NCBI GenBank assembly: GCA_022059125.1
Contig: JAEUWY010000002.1
Coordinates: 4,464,001 to 4,528,000, forward strand
Length of the DNA: 64,000 nt
From: Corynespora cassiicola
Lineage: Eukaryota; Ascomycota; Dothideomycetes; Pleosporales; Corynesporascaceae
Reading direction: 5' to 3'
In this document: positions 12,541-24,006 of the stretch, piece after piece
Layout of the letters: every line of letters begins with the position of its first letter
Position numbering within the stretch: the first letter of the stretch is position 1
The notes under the pieces: generated by a model
Told to the model about the DNA's origin: nothing
Seen by the model: only the letters and a program-made list of their open reading frames with translations
The model's database searches: none
Program-made: the position numbers and the translations under genes

Positions 12541-13310
12541 ATGGCGACAACCCGGCCCCCGGCCCAACCCATCACCATTGTGCCCGAAGACATGGATGAT
12601 GAGGAGGAGCAAGACATTCTCAATGTAATAGTTCCCTACATACAGCCTTCATCCACTGTATCCAGCGCCGAGGCTGCCCAATCATTCGACGCGCTCCTCC
12701 TAGCCCGTCGCGCCCGCCACTCCACCAGCACCTCAACCAAAACCAAAAAATACGTGACGAGCACCTACATATAGTATGTATGGTAAAATATTTATAAAGT
12801 TGCTATCTAAATTTTGTATATAAACACGCCCGCACACGACCGCCTCGCCGCCTTCCTGCGCGCACCCTCCCCGTCGAGAACCACGCAAAGGACTCCTACG
12901 CCGTCTGGCACGACACGCTGTACTTTGCCATCACGATCCGAGAGGTCGACTACGACATCTTCCCCGACACGGCCACGCACCAGAACCTACACGCCTACCT
13001 CTCCCGCATCCTCCGCGACGCCACCACATACGTAACCCCCCACTGCATCCGCGCCCTCGACCACGCCGAGGGCTACAGCTTCAACGCGCTGCAGAAGCGC
13101 AAAAAGGGGTGGCCGACGGTGATCCGGGACGTGTACCCGCATAACAAGACCGCGCGGGCGGTCGAGGTGGCGCGCGCGTGGATGCAGATTGCGGGACAGG
13201 CGATTTGGGATGCGTGTCGGGAGAATAGTGGGAAGGATGGGGAAGTGGGAGATGATGCAGAGGAGTGGAATGTTCACGACGAGTTGTTTCCTAAGCGGTG
13301 GAGGTTTTGA
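12541..13310 (+). CDS. Hypothetical protein (two exons, junction uncertain)
   Basis: A first exon from ATG at 12541 encodes MATTRPPAQPITIVPEDMDD and continues to KKY near 12753. A second, strongly coding-like exon encodes KDSYAVWHDTLYFAITIREV, LHAYLSRILRDATTYV, CIRALDHAEGYSFNALQKR and ARAWMQIAGQAIWDACREN, stopping at TGA 13308-13310. Joining 12753 to 12879 (GTGACG donor, TCGAG acceptor) keeps frame; a better donor at 12774 (GTATGT) would not. An ATG at 12433 in the same frame could extend the N-terminus. I do not recognise the family. Coding-like sequence continues in frame past the stop (see the next entry). Confidence 0.5.
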
Positions 13311-13451
13311 AGGGAGAGGTTTGGGGAGGTGGTGGTGTTGCAAGGGGTGAGGGGGTTGGGAGGGGGGATTGGGTCGACGGGAGTGGATGAGGGGAAGAGG
13401 GAGCATGCACGGGAGGCGAGGAGAATCATGGAGGAGATTGAGGGTCGGTGA
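13311..13451 (+). other. In-frame coding-like extension beyond a TGA stop
   Basis: After WRF and the TGA at 13308-13310, the same frame stays open for 46 codons (RERFGEVVVLQG, STGVDEGKREHAREARRIME) to a second TGA at 13449-13451. The GC-rich third positions and amphipathic Glu/Arg-rich end resemble the preceding exon. It may be a C-terminus lost to a recent nonsense change, a readthrough product, or chance. Confidence 0.35.
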
Positions 13452-15942
13452 AGAGTCGTGAAGAGGGGGTCTTCCTTTGGAGGAGCCACGGAGCGGACAG
13501 CGTGGTGAAGACTAAGCTGATCCTGGTTAGTATTTTTGGTACTTGCGAAGGGGCTACAAGACAGGACACGTCCACATTTCATCAGGATCAGTGCGGAACT
13601 GTTGGAGCATTCGTGCCCGATGGACCTGAGTGAGGACTGGAGTAGGATTATCACAATGGTTAAAGGAGAGAGACTTGTGTGTAGGGATAATTGCGCCGAG
13701 GGCACCAGCAAATCAACAGAGCAGTCAACAACAAAGCCTCTTGGTAAGAATGCGGGCAACTAAGCATCATCGCGGGGGCTTATCACCGCCTCCCCGCGTG
13801 TAGTGCCCTACGCCGTAACCGTAGCAATCGGACTTGTAGACGTCATCGTGCTACGGATATCTGTTGAGCCCACGAAGCACGGATGGTCCCATCCGTGCGG
13901 TCCTTGCAAGGAAAAGATGCTTCAGCACTGAATCGTCAGGAATGCAAACTGCGGGAATGTAAACCTCCGATGGTTCGGTTGACTCGGTGCTATTTTGAAG
14001 TGTTGGACAGGCTGTAAGTCACATTCATTGTACGGTGAGAGGGACAACGAAGCAGCAGAATAGGGCCATGAATTCGGCCTCACTATGGCATGGCGGCTCC
14101 GGAAGCTGCAGGGCCGTCTTCATTTGGCATACCCTACGCTTGCGGGGCGACTCCCCAGCCCGGCCACGTGAACACAGACGGTGTTCTGGTTGAAATTACG
14201 CCGTAGCGGCGAGTGGCGTAGATCGTAGCCGAATGGGTGGTGTTTAAACGGACATCATGGGGCATCAAATTTTCGAAACCCGACGCGATAATGCCGTACA
14301 AAGCTTCCGGTATGCCGCATTCCGGCGAAGGTTCAGAGACTGGGAGGCAAAAGGGGCGCTTTGTGGAGCGAAGCGCATCGCGGGCAATAGGTCGCAGAGT
14401 GCGCCAAAGACAGCATCCCAGTCAAGAGTGACGCACTGGAGTATGCAGAGCAAAGCGTAAATTCTGGGGAACCCAAGGTTCACCCTAGCGGCGCATTATC
14501 GAATGGGCAGCCTGTTACTCTGGCAGTGTACCATTGTACTTTTTTTTTTCCCTTCGGACACGGGGCAGGCGTACGGATGACGAGGAGACTGGCTTCTGAG
14601 CGGCGGTGATTGGAAGCGGGGAGGGCTCATTTCACGCGTTATTTCGAGATTGCGGGCCCTGCATGCTCGGAAGAATGGCAGGATACGAGGCAGTGCCCTC
14701 TTTGTCCACGGCCCGTCAGACGATCGTCGCACTGTCTGTTTGTCTTTCTCGCGGACTGGCACAAGAGAGACACTGCTGGCGCGGCAGAGGGCAGCTAGCG
14801 GCGGGCGCAGCAGGGCAACAGCACAGTACAACGGTGCAGAGCTCAGTCCGGCGTCCCACGTGAAAGGGTGTGGTGGCAGGAGGAGGAGGGCATCGTGAAG
14901 TGGCCGGCGAGGACAGCTAGCGTCGAGGGTGAGGGGCGCCTAAGCGCGGCGTACGACCCCCGGGGCACATCTCCCCAGGGCGCGGTGAGAAGTGTTTCAG
15001 GATGATTGCGAGAGGCGCCAAAGAAAGCAGAGGCGTGCCAACGCAAATAGCAAACCCCCCTTTCTTGCGCGGTGATCGTCTCGCTGACAGCTGGGGCGGG
15101 CGAGGGGGCGGCCGTGAGTGGGTTGGTGTCGAGGCACGAGGAGCGTTGATCCAAACGCGCAAGGTAAGCGACGGCCCGATCGGGCAAGTGTGACGTCGGG
15201 CGACGTCTTAGCGTGCGCAAGCGCCAAGGCCGGCACCGCTGGCGCAGGGACAGCAGGAGCAGGAGCAGGAGCAGCCCGCAGCAGCAGGTGCAGACAGCCA
15301 CGCCTGCCGTTTTCCCCAATGCTCCGGCGCGGGCCCCAGCGGCCTTGCCCTGTGGAATATAGCCGCAGACACCACCACCACGACCCAACCGCATGAGGTC
15401 CCAGCCGCCCGCTACCGGCCACCGTGGCCCGCCAGACAGACAGAGGAGCCGGCGAGCCAGCGCGCCAGGCATGCATCGACATGGCATCACATCTGTTGCG
15501 TCCTGTTGCGGCCGGGGCCACTTGTGTGCTACACTGCGCGCATCGCTCCATGGCGGCTGCGCGACCGGTGCCTTGTGCCGAGGACACCGCCGCCGCGCGC
15601 CCATCACCATGCCCTCAGGGCATTGATCGCCCGCCCTCGGGATTTGCGGTTGTGTCTGACCAGAGATGAGGATCGTCAAAGCGCCCGCCGGACTTGAAAA
15701 CCAGCGCCCACCGCACACACGCAGCCTCTTGCTCGGTGATAATCCACATCCCACCTTCACTGCCACAGAACCGCCCTCCAGCCCGCCTCACTCCGTGGCA
15801 CAAACGACGCCGTCGGTTTCGATGGCCGTGGACCTCTCCTCGCTGTCAGTCATTTAGCAGGCGCACACCGAGTCGCCTCCCACCCTCCCTTAGCCACGCC
15901 CGTCTTGTTCTCTTCTCTTCTCTGGCCTGGCCTGCCGACAAT
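13452..15942. other. Intergenic interval, no supported gene
   Basis: About 2.5 kb, GC-rich from 14500. Large open frames on both strands around 14843-15766 are expected from high GC and show no domains. An AGCAGG-type short repeat lies at about 15256-15290. The region from 15700 to 15942 is the pyrimidine-rich leader of the glycosyltransferase gene. Confidence 0.4.
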
Positions 15943-17395
15943 ATGCCCCACCGCACCTTTCTTTGCCGACTAATCTTTTGTGCCGTCTTCTCCGTCTCCA
16001 TCATCAACGTCTTCACAAAGGCCAGCTCGCCCGACTTCTTCCTGCGCTACTCCAAGCCCAGCGCCCATCCCCACGAGGACCTCTTCTGCTCGCAGTCCGA
16101 GGTTGCCGATGATGTGCTAGTCGTCCTACGCACCGGAGCCACCGAGTCACGCGAGAAGGTCCCTGTGCACTTCAAGACCACTCTGCGCTGTGTGCCCCAC
16201 TTTGTCGTCTTTTCTGACCTGGATGAGGAGATTGACGGCCATGCCGTGCACGACGTCCTGGGCGGCGTCAGCGACTCGACCCGAGATGAGCACGACGACT
16301 TCAAGCTGTACCACAGGCTCCAGAAGAGTGGCCATGCCGCCGCCGGCGGTCAGCAGGTCATGACGGCCCTCTCCGGTTCGCACAAGGGCGACTATCTCAA
16401 CACCCAGAACGAGGGCTGGCGCCTCGACAAGTGGAAGTTCCTGCCCATGATCGACCAGGCCTACCAGCACATGCCCACCGCAAAGTGGTACGTCTTCATC
16501 GAGGCCGACACGTACCTCGGCTGGAACAATCTCCTCGAGTACCTCAACAACTTTGATGCCAACAAGCCCTACTACATTGGCAAGCACCTCTACATCAACG
16601 ACATCGAGTTTGGCTATGGCGGCGCCGGTTTCGTCCTGTCCAATCCCGCCATGCGCAAGGTCTCGGAGCACCGATCCACCCGCATCCGCGACTACGAAGA
16701 CTTTACCGCCACGCACTGGGTCGGCGACTGCGCGCTAGGAAAAGTCCTCGAGGACGTAAAAGTCCCCCTCCACCGCGCCTATCCGCACTTCCAGGGCGAC
16801 TCGCCCGCGACGCTCGACCCCGCTACCACCAAGATTGATCGCGATGCTTGGTGCTTCCCTGCCGTGACGTACCACCATGTTTCACCTTCCGAGATCGAAG
16901 AACTCTGGAGGTTTGAGCAGGATTGGTTCAAGAGGGTAAGTTCGGCCCGCCTTGTGCTTGTCTGTTAATTCGAAACGCTGACAAGAACAGCATGATGTGC
17001 TACTCCGCCACCGGGACGTCTTCATGGAGCACGTGCGGCCCCGCATTGCTGCTTCCAAGTCGCAGTGGGATAACATGTCAGCCGACAAGGAATACAACGC
17101 CCACGACCACGGCACCTCGGACGACGAAACCGAGCGCAATGCCTGGAAGTCTTTCCAGCATTGCCATGCAGCATGCGAAAGCAAGAAAGACTGCATTCAA
17201 TTCTCGTACGAATCGGGCAGCTGCTCCATTTCCTTTGCTTTCAGACTAGGCTATGAGAAGCCAAAAGAGCGCATACAGTCCGGCTGGATGCTGGACCGCG
17301 TCGACGATTTATTCCTGCGCCTCGAGGCTCGGTGCGGAATCCGCGATTGGTTCTCCCCCCAGGAGGGAAGCATAGTGCACAAACGTAAACGGTGA
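15943..17395 (+). CDS. GT31/fringe-like glycosyltransferase, type II membrane protein
   Basis: Model join(15943..16935, 16991..17395), 465 aa, with a 55-nt intron (GTAAGT donor, ACAG acceptor) in phase 0. ATG 15943 is chosen because it places an uncleaved signal anchor (LIFCAVFSVSIINVF) at the N-terminus, typical of Golgi type II enzymes; upstream in-frame ATGs lie in a leader of different composition. WYVFIEADTYL holds the metal-binding acidic triad (E187-A-D189), GYGGAGFVLS is the donor-side Gly loop, and THWVGDCALGKVL matches the fringe/C1GalT region. The C-terminal NAWKSFQHCHAACESKKDC segment, with further spaced cysteines, resembles a PAN/Apple-like module. Acceptor and sugar are unknown. 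Confidence 0.85.
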
Positions 17396-17890
17396 ACCCA
17401 CCAAACCACCCTATAACATGGACTCTGGATAGGCGCATTATGGGATTTCGGATTTGAGCATTTGAGCGTGACGGCTTTGTTAGAAAAGATACCCCCAACT
17501 CCAACCAAAAAAGTAGATATGCGCCCCAGACGCGCAGCACTCGCTACAACAAGTATTCTGTATATAGTTAATCGTCCTGGGCCCCGCGAAAGAAGGGCCC
17601 CCAACCACCACCACCAAGTTACAAAAAAACAATATCAAAATCAAAACCAAGCCTCAAAGAAGCCTGCTGTGAGCTCACCACAAGACATGACGTCCCTCGA
17701 TTTGAACGAGTGAGGTCGAAATTGACATTTCGATGGCGCCCGCCCGACCACGTGGGTTCTAGACCCTTCTCTCCAGGGCTCCTTCCTCCCCCGTCCTTGG
17801 CGCCTTTCCGCTTTCGGGCAGCCGCCCCAACGCCCGCTGACCCACCCGCCTGCACGCTCGATCGAGACCGCCCAATAACCCCAGATCGCA

Positions 17891-17912
17891 CCCCCCCCCC
17901 CCCCCCCCCCCC
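17891..17912. repeat. Poly-C homopolymer, 22 bases
   Basis: Uninterrupted run of C between GATCGCA and AGTTGTAA. Runs this long are prone to slippage and to sequencing error in length. Confidence 0.9.
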
Positions 17913-18230
17913 AGTTGTAATTTTCCGGCTGGCCCCAAAAAATTGCTTGGTTCTGGCTTGGGAAGGGTGAACGGGCGGGCGGGCGTGCGAACGGGCGCGG
18001 GATGGCGTTGGCGTTGGCGCTGGGCTGGATCCGTGGGACTGGACCGGGTTGATGGGTTGGTTGACGTAGGGGGCGGGGTGGGTGTACCAAGGTTCGAGGA
18101 GGCGCGGGTGCGGGCGCGGGCGCGGGCGGATGGGGACGACGCGCGTGTAGGTGAGACGGCGCGGTTTTGGGAGTGCGTGTGAGCTCGGGATTAAGAGGGC
18201 GTGGGAGAGGGGTGGTCGTTGTGTGTGGAT

Positions 18231-18250
18231 GGTGGGTGGGTGGGTGGGTG
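18231..18250 (+). repeat. (GGGT)n tract, canonical G-quadruplex motif
   Basis: GG TGGG TGGG TGGG TGGG TG gives four GGG runs separated by single T, the tightest-loop class of G-quadruplex sequence. It lies between the 3' ends of the glycosyltransferase and the downstream membrane-protein ORF. Confidence 0.7.
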
Positions 18251-18419
18251 TGCCAAGAGGTGATTGGTTCGTGTTATAGGGCGGTGGTCGTGGTCGTGGT
18301 CGTGATTGTTATGCGAGGGCGGGGGGTGAGACGGCGGGCGTGGTGGGAGGCGTCTTGGCTCGAGGGGGGGTTATATACAGTAGGTTGAAGGTTTTGTCGT
18401 GGTGGTTTAGATTGGGGGG

Positions 18420-19088
18420 TTAGAAAGTTGGAGAAGGATCGGCTTTGCCAGTGGTGAGGTCTTTGGCGGGTGGGATGGTGGTGGCTAGTATGTCTGTATC
18501 CGGGGAAGGTATCGTTGGAACTGCGGCCTGGATGAGAGGTAGATACTCATCGTCCGCCAGAGCGACAATACCACTCTCATCATCAACACCCTGCTCCGCC
18601 ATCGTTGGCGCTGGACTTGATGTCGAGCTCTGCTTCCGGACTTGCTCCTTCACAGCCCTCTCCCTGGCTTCTTCACCCACCCACCTCCCACGCCCATTCT
18701 TCCCCTTCTTCCCCCCCTTCTTTACGCTCCCACCATCTACCAAAACACCCTCGCCCACCTTGACCTGCACATCGCCCCGCCCTCCCACCTCACCTCCACC
18801 TGCTAACCCCAATCCCGCAACCACAGCCCCGCCTCCAACGAACCCCCCACCGCCATACATGCCCGCCCGGCCCAGACATCCATCCCGCACGCACCGCAGC
18901 TCGTTGAGCACAAAGACGAGCACTACCACTCCGATCACGAGAACGGCGTGGCGGGTGCGTTTTCGGGCTCGAAGAGAGGGCGCGCGCTTGGGTGGCGGCG
19001 GTGCTGCTTGTGTCTGGAAGGGAGATTTTGGCTTTTCGAGGTTCGAGGGGGAGGGAGGGGGTGTGGGTTTTGGTTTGGGGGTGGACAT
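18420..19088 (-). CDS. Hypothetical single-pass membrane protein, 222 aa
   Basis: Starts MSTPKPKPTPPPSPSNLEK, a Pro/Lys-rich cytoplasmic-type N-terminus. One strong transmembrane helix follows (AVLVIGVVVLVFVLNEL, about residues 48-64) after an Arg/Lys cluster (LRARKRTRH), suggesting Nin/Cout topology. Then come a Gly/Val-rich segment and an acidic Ser/Pro-rich C-terminus. No known domain. An opposite-strand ORF of 267 aa (18445-19248) covers the same bases but is Ser/Pro/Thr low-complexity without a leader or helix. I favour the minus strand because of the basic-flanked helix and simple gene structure. Confidence 0.5.
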   Translation of the reverse strand: MSTPKPKPTPPPSPSNLEKPKSPFQTQAAPPPPKRAPSLRARKRTRHAVLVIGVVVLVFVLNELRCVRDGCLGRAGMYGGGGFVGGGAVVAGLGLAGGGEVGGRGDVQVKVGEGVLVDGGSVKKGGKKGKNGRGRWVGEEARERAVKEQVRKQSSTSSPAPTMAEQGVDDESGIVALADDEYLPLIQAAVPTIPSPDTDILATTIPPAKDLTTGKADPSPTF

Positions 19089-19673
19089 GGTGCTTTTGTG
19101 TGGTGGGCCGGTTGTTCTGGTAGAGGGGGTGGGAGTGGGTGCTCAGCTTCTCGTACTTGGATATTTGGAAAGTGAGCCTCTGGCGCTGTGTGGTATGCGG
19201 ATAGTAGTTTCAAACATGAGGTTATTGGTGAGTAGATGCGAGCGGTAATGCATGCCCAAGCGATGGATGGTTGAGGAACTGGTCGATTGAGATATGGGTC
19301 GTGAACAGCAACTCCAGTAACACAGGCTCGAGAAAGAAGCCATGAATTCCTTGCATCGCGAGCTAGGCTTTAAGTCGGACACGCCCTTGCGAACAATTGG
19401 TTCCTCTCCAAGCCAATTCCAACACCGCATCCCTAGCTACCATCATCATCATCATCATGCAGTACTCCCTGTACTACCCGCCCTTTGTTACAACCTCTCC
19501 ATCCCATCACACCCAGATACCTCAACCCCACACTATCTCCTAGGCCGACACTCATAAACCGTAAAATGCTCATTATCTTCCATGATACGACACTTGACCC
19601 TCATCCCAAACTCACTGAGATAAAACATCTCCGTCTTCTTACACCTAGCAAACTCCACTTCCAGAGTTTCCTT

Positions 19674-19934
19674 CTACTTCCCTCCATTCATACCCATCTT
19701 CTCTCCCATCCTTCTCTCCTCCTCCGGCACCACTTTCCTCCCTCTAAACTCCATCACCACCACTATTAGTACTGCCGTTAGCGCTAACTTTAGTTTTAGC
19801 AGTGCACACAAGTCCTCCGACTTTGCATAAAGATAGACAGCAGACAGCGCGACGAAGCCACTGGCCAAGGCATGGGAGACGGGGTGGCGGAGGAAGAATA
19901 TGACGCCCACGCAGATGGACAGAGTGGATGACAT
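19674..19934 (-). CDS. Possible small multi-pass membrane protein, 86 aa
   Basis: From ATG 19934 the frame encodes MSSTLSICVGVIFFLRHP, then SGFVALSAVYLYAKS and KLALTAVLIVVVMEF, giving three hydrophobic segments, and ends in a charged tail (RKVVPEEERR). The frame is open further upstream to 20114, but that part lacks these features. No family is recognised. It could be a real fungal small membrane protein or a hydrophobic chance ORF. Confidence 0.4.
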   Translation of the reverse strand: MSSTLSICVGVIFFLRHPVSHALASGFVALSAVYLYAKSEDLCALLKLKLALTAVLIVVVMEFRGRKVVPEEERRMGEKMGMNGGK

Positions 19935-20836
19935 CGCAAGCTCAGAGGCAGATATGTAGGCAGATAGACAGACAGACAGACGAGACGAGACGGGCACTCC
20001 ATTTGAGGTAAACCGCGCCGCCCCCTCGCATGGCGCGCCCTCTGGGTATGTCGCACAACCAACGCCTTGCATGCCATTACGCCATATATGTACCACGCAC
20101 CACGCACACACCACACAATCTCAAGGGGTATTTTTTGATTGAAAAATCTACGTTAGAATTACACTTTCTCTCCCTGCAGATACGGCATTACACGTCCGAG
20201 GTATATAGTAAGGGACTTTGACCCACCACTTCGCCCACTCCACCCCCTTCCTTCTATCCATCCATCCTTCCTTTCCCCGTACTCGATGGTAAACTGCTCC
20301 CAGATTCGCCTCTAGATTCCTTTCCATTCCTTTCCGCCCACCCATCTGTCTCCATATCTCATCAGCATGAACAGGCCTCATATGGCGGACTAAAAGATAC
20401 ACACGCGTCTCCCCCCAACCAAAGGTGAAAAGGGGGGTTTATGAGTTACGAGCCAAAAAATCATCGACACGAAGTCAAAAGTATGAAAAAACAATATAAG
20501 AGGGAGGCAGACACACGACCCGCACTCCCCCATCATCCCCAGAGAAGTGAACAAATGGTCCGACAGCAAAAGGTCGTTGAAATAGATGCCAGTGGAGCTC
20601 AAGATGGGCATCCGCCAGTTTCGTTTTTTTAGAATTCACCACTGTCGTATCCGATTAGGACTTGGTACATGGAATAAACGCCGCAATGTGCCGTCCCCCG
20701 CCAAAGAGTGGATTAAAGCGCATACTAAAATTAGTCAAGTAGAAGGAAAGAGAAAAGAAATTGTAAATTATACTCTTGAACGGGTTCGAAAGAGATGGAA
20801 AAAGAAGAAGAAGAAGAGATGCTCTTTCGTGATCCC
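19935..20836. other. Intergenic interval
   Basis: Holds an ACAG/GAGAC simple repeat at about 19962-19992 and an A-rich purine block near 20740-20815, at the 3' end of the Boi-like gene. No gene seen. Confidence 0.4.
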
Positions 20837-23800
20837 CTATCCCAGAGGAGAGACTAAGCCGGGCGCAAAGCTCTCTTTGCGCTTCTGCTCGATATGAGAA
20901 GATCCTGTCCCCGCCGAACGCGGTGGGTCGCCACCGTTTTCGGCGTAGTCAAGAAGTGCTTTTGCATCGTCTAGGCCAGAGATGGCAAGGCCTTGCTTTT
21001 CGTCTTCTTCGTGGATCACGCTCTCTTGGATGCTTTCTTTCCCACTCTTCTTGCTTTCCATGTCGCCCGAAGCGGTATCGTCCTCGTCCATGAGAGCCGG
21101 GGGTCGTTGACGCATGGCCCGAGCCTTGTCCAGCGAAATGGTCTTTTGTTGGTACGTTGTCGTTATCGACAGGGTGTCGTCTCGATCAATCGTTGCCTTC
21201 ATGAGCGCTGCCATCCAGAGGCGCCCCAACTGGATGTTGTCGACAGCGAAGTAGTGGACAATGGGCTTAGTGAATTGAACGCCCTTTTGCAGCCCGGCGC
21301 GCGGCGGTACGAGCTTGAAGATGAAGACGCCGGAAAGCTCCTCCCCGGTAGCGTTGGCATCATTCGAAGCGGCCGTAGGAATGGTTGCGTTCTGTGGGGA
21401 GGATGGTGAGGAGGAGGCACCTGTCAACGTCGCGTGGAGGCCTGTGATCTTCTCATTGTTGGCCGGCAGAACGCGATGCGAGGATATGTCAATCAGTCCC
21501 TTCTCTTCAGTGTCGTTTTCCGTGTAAAAGTACGAAAGCCGTCGACCGCGCAGAACAAACAATCGCGTCTTCCAGGTGGTCATCAGACTCGATGACTTCT
21601 TCTTCATCCAGCCGCTGTAGTCGCAGTTTTTGATTGCTTCCTCGGGTGTGATTGTTTCACGACCCCTTAGATAGGCGCTAGTGCTGTGCTTCTTTGACGG
21701 TTTCTTCTTTCCGGCATCCTTCGTCGATGTGGACCCACCAGTCAGCCGCTTGTTGAGTTCGGGGTCTTTTTCCAAATCGAAGCTCTTGGAGATGGAGGTG
21801 CCCGATGGCGTGCTGGAGCCAGTTCGTGTGGGCGACTGCATTGGAGATTCCTTGATGGGTGAACCGGTGATTTCTCCAGCACTGGCGTTGGCCCTTTCGT
21901 TGCCCGTGATTGCGTCTGAAATGGCTCGCAGGCCAGTGTGCCTCGACTTCTTTCCGAAGAAAGAGTGCGCGTGCGTTAGTGCTGCTGGCGAGGGGGATGC
22001 ACGTCCCTGAGACGACGTCTCGCTCCCCGGGACGTGTGGTGAGTTGGCAATTGCATCGATGCTAGGGGAGTCGTAATCCAGTTTCGTCACTGAAGGGGCC
22101 ATTTCGTTCATGGGCTTCAGAGGTCGAACAAAATCGAATGCACTGGAGCTTCGATGGCTCTTGATGCTCGAGCCATAGTAGGCCCTTGCGGCTGGAGAGA
22201 TAGGGCTGACCGATTCAGCAGCAGAATCAGAGCTGCCGATCCTGCTGTGCCGTCGGCCGTACGTGTTCCTGCGACTCGCTTCCGTGCTGAAGCTGGGAGT
22301 GCGGGAATGATTCGGGCTATCTTTCTTCCGCAAGACGTTTCTGGGTTTGCGGCTGTCCACTTCTGGACCCGAGAAGTAGCCTCGATCTAGGTCAGCGGCA
22401 GTCAGCGAGTTGCTGCCGACATCGCGCGCATCAAACGTGCCCGTGTCTGTGCTTGCCGAGTGAGCATGGTTCGAAGACGATGGCCTCTTGAGATCCTGCA
22501 TAGACTTTTGCTGCGGTGAGCCCATGACCCAATTACGATCAAAGGATGGTGCCTTCTTGTGGGCGGCAGGAGCCGAGGGTGGTGGCTTCATCAGACCAGC
22601 CGAACTTGGAGTTGGTGGATTCAACGAATAATCAATGGATGAGTGGCGTCGATTATGGTTTAGGCTCCGGACCGATGCGGCGGACGGTCGCGTGGGCGTT
22701 CCCGGCGACGAAGGCGTCGCATGTACCAAGGGCGACGTTGCCTCGACGATGGGCACTGGGGAATGGCCTGCCGTTGAGTTTGCGCGCGGGAGCGGCTGTC
22801 GAGCTAGGCTGCCCTTGGCGCCGGAGCCTTCCCTCAAACTGGGGATTCTTGGGAGAACGGCGCCCATGGAGGTGGCCCTGCTCCGGACAGGCTCGCTTGG
22901 AAGGTCATCGGAAGGGTCGAGGGGAGCCGGGTTTTTGACGGCGGCGTCCTTGACGGCTTTAACCTCCTGCTGCAAGGCCTTTACTTTTAGCCAGGTACGC
23001 AAGCGCGGTCCCACGGGTCCCAACTCAAACTCTTTCAGGAAAATTGTTGCTTGGTCCATTTCCAGCAGCACTTCGCCGTTGATTTCCTGTTCCCTGAAGA
23101 CATCACAGTGTTTTTTCTCGACGCCCACATCCTCGAGGTACTCGGCCACGCGGGCTGGTGACCAGCGCTTGACTTCGGTTTCCGTGTGCATGTTGGATTC
23201 CTCCTCTTCCGTCTCCTGTCCGTTGATGTAGGAAAGCCGGTGGTGGCTGCTGTACTCGCTGCCAGAGTCGTTGTTGCTGTTATTGTTCCGCAAGTCCTTG
23301 CCGGCGACGCTGTGACGTGGGGTGCTCATGTCTGTAATGTGCTCGTCGATGACGCTCAGTGTCTCGTGCATGACGGGGCTCCCTATGGTCTCATCCTCTC
23401 GGGGAATCTCGCCGCTCAGGGTCATGCTTATGCTCCTCGGGGCCGTGGTGGACAATGAGGTCCTGTTGGGAGCGCCCCCTGAAGCGGCCGCAGACGAGCC
23501 CGGCACCTGGAGAGGCTCGGTGTTGGGCGACTTGTCGAGAGACTGCGACGAAGCCGTCAGGGGGCGAGGGGGCTCAGAAGTCGCGGTGCCAGGAGCGACG
23601 CCATCTTGGTCGAGGGGCGATGGCTGCGAAGGCGAGCGATGGTGCAGGGCAGGGTTGATGGTGGGCGTGGGCGCGGGGCGCGTGTAGACTGTCGGTCGGG
23701 TTAGAGGCCCAGGTTTCGATGATGGGGGGAGGTAGCAGCATGGCGCGGGTGCCGTGGGTGCCAGGGGTGCAGTGAGTGCAGCAGCGGGTGGTGAGCGGGC

Positions 23801-24006
23801 ATACCTTCAGGAAACAGGCCGCTCTCGCCGTTGTCGGTGTTGCGGCCGAGGAACCAGCCGTCGCCAAAGTCGTCGTCGCGCTCGATCAGCTCAATGCGAT
23901 CTCCGCGGGCCAGGGACAGCTCGTCGGGGCTGCGTGCGTTGAACTCGTGGACGACAATCAGAATGTCGCCCGGGCGGGCGAAGTCTGTTTGCATGCGCGA
24001 CGCCAT
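20837..24006 (-). CDS. Boi1/Boi2-like polarity scaffold (SH3-SAM-PH)
   Basis: Model complement(join(20837..23688, 23805..24006)), 1017 aa, with one 116-nt intron (GTATGC donor, ACAG acceptor). Exon 1 encodes most of an SH3 domain (VVHEFNARSPDELSLARGD, then DDDFGDGWFLGRN and GLFPE), completed by VYTRPAP in exon 2. A SAM domain sits at about residues 241-306 (RWSPARVAEYLEDVGV, LKEFELGPVGPRLRTWL). A PH domain spans about 756-900 (DYSGWMKKKSSSLMTTWKTR, then HYFAVDNIQLGRLWMAALM), with a Ser/Thr-rich insertion. Long disordered Ser/Pro linkers lie between. This domain order is that of yeast Boi1/2 and fission yeast Pob1, which link Cdc42 signalling to exocytosis at growing tips. ATG 24006 directly precedes the SH3. 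Confidence 0.92.

Larger units (their letters stand above)
17396..18419. other. Intergenic interval with C-run and G-quadruplex-like tract
   Basis: 3' flank of the glycosyltransferase followed by GC-rich sequence. Contains 22 consecutive C at 17891-17912 and a (GGGT)n tract at about 18231-18250. No gene seen. Confidence 0.5.

Noticed and set aside
12774..12810. GTATGT donor with a nearby AAG acceptor as the intron of the unknown gene
   Set aside because: The implied intron is under 40 nt, too short for fungal splicing. The GTATGT donor also breaks frame with the next good acceptor.
14843..15766. 307-aa minus-strand ORF in GC-rich intergenic DNA
   Set aside because: Several frames are open at once here, as expected from GC content. 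No domain or leader was seen.
18445..19248. 267-aa plus-strand ORF opposite the single-pass membrane protein
   Set aside because: It is Ser/Pro/Thr low-complexity. The minus-strand frame has a basic-flanked membrane helix and is preferred.
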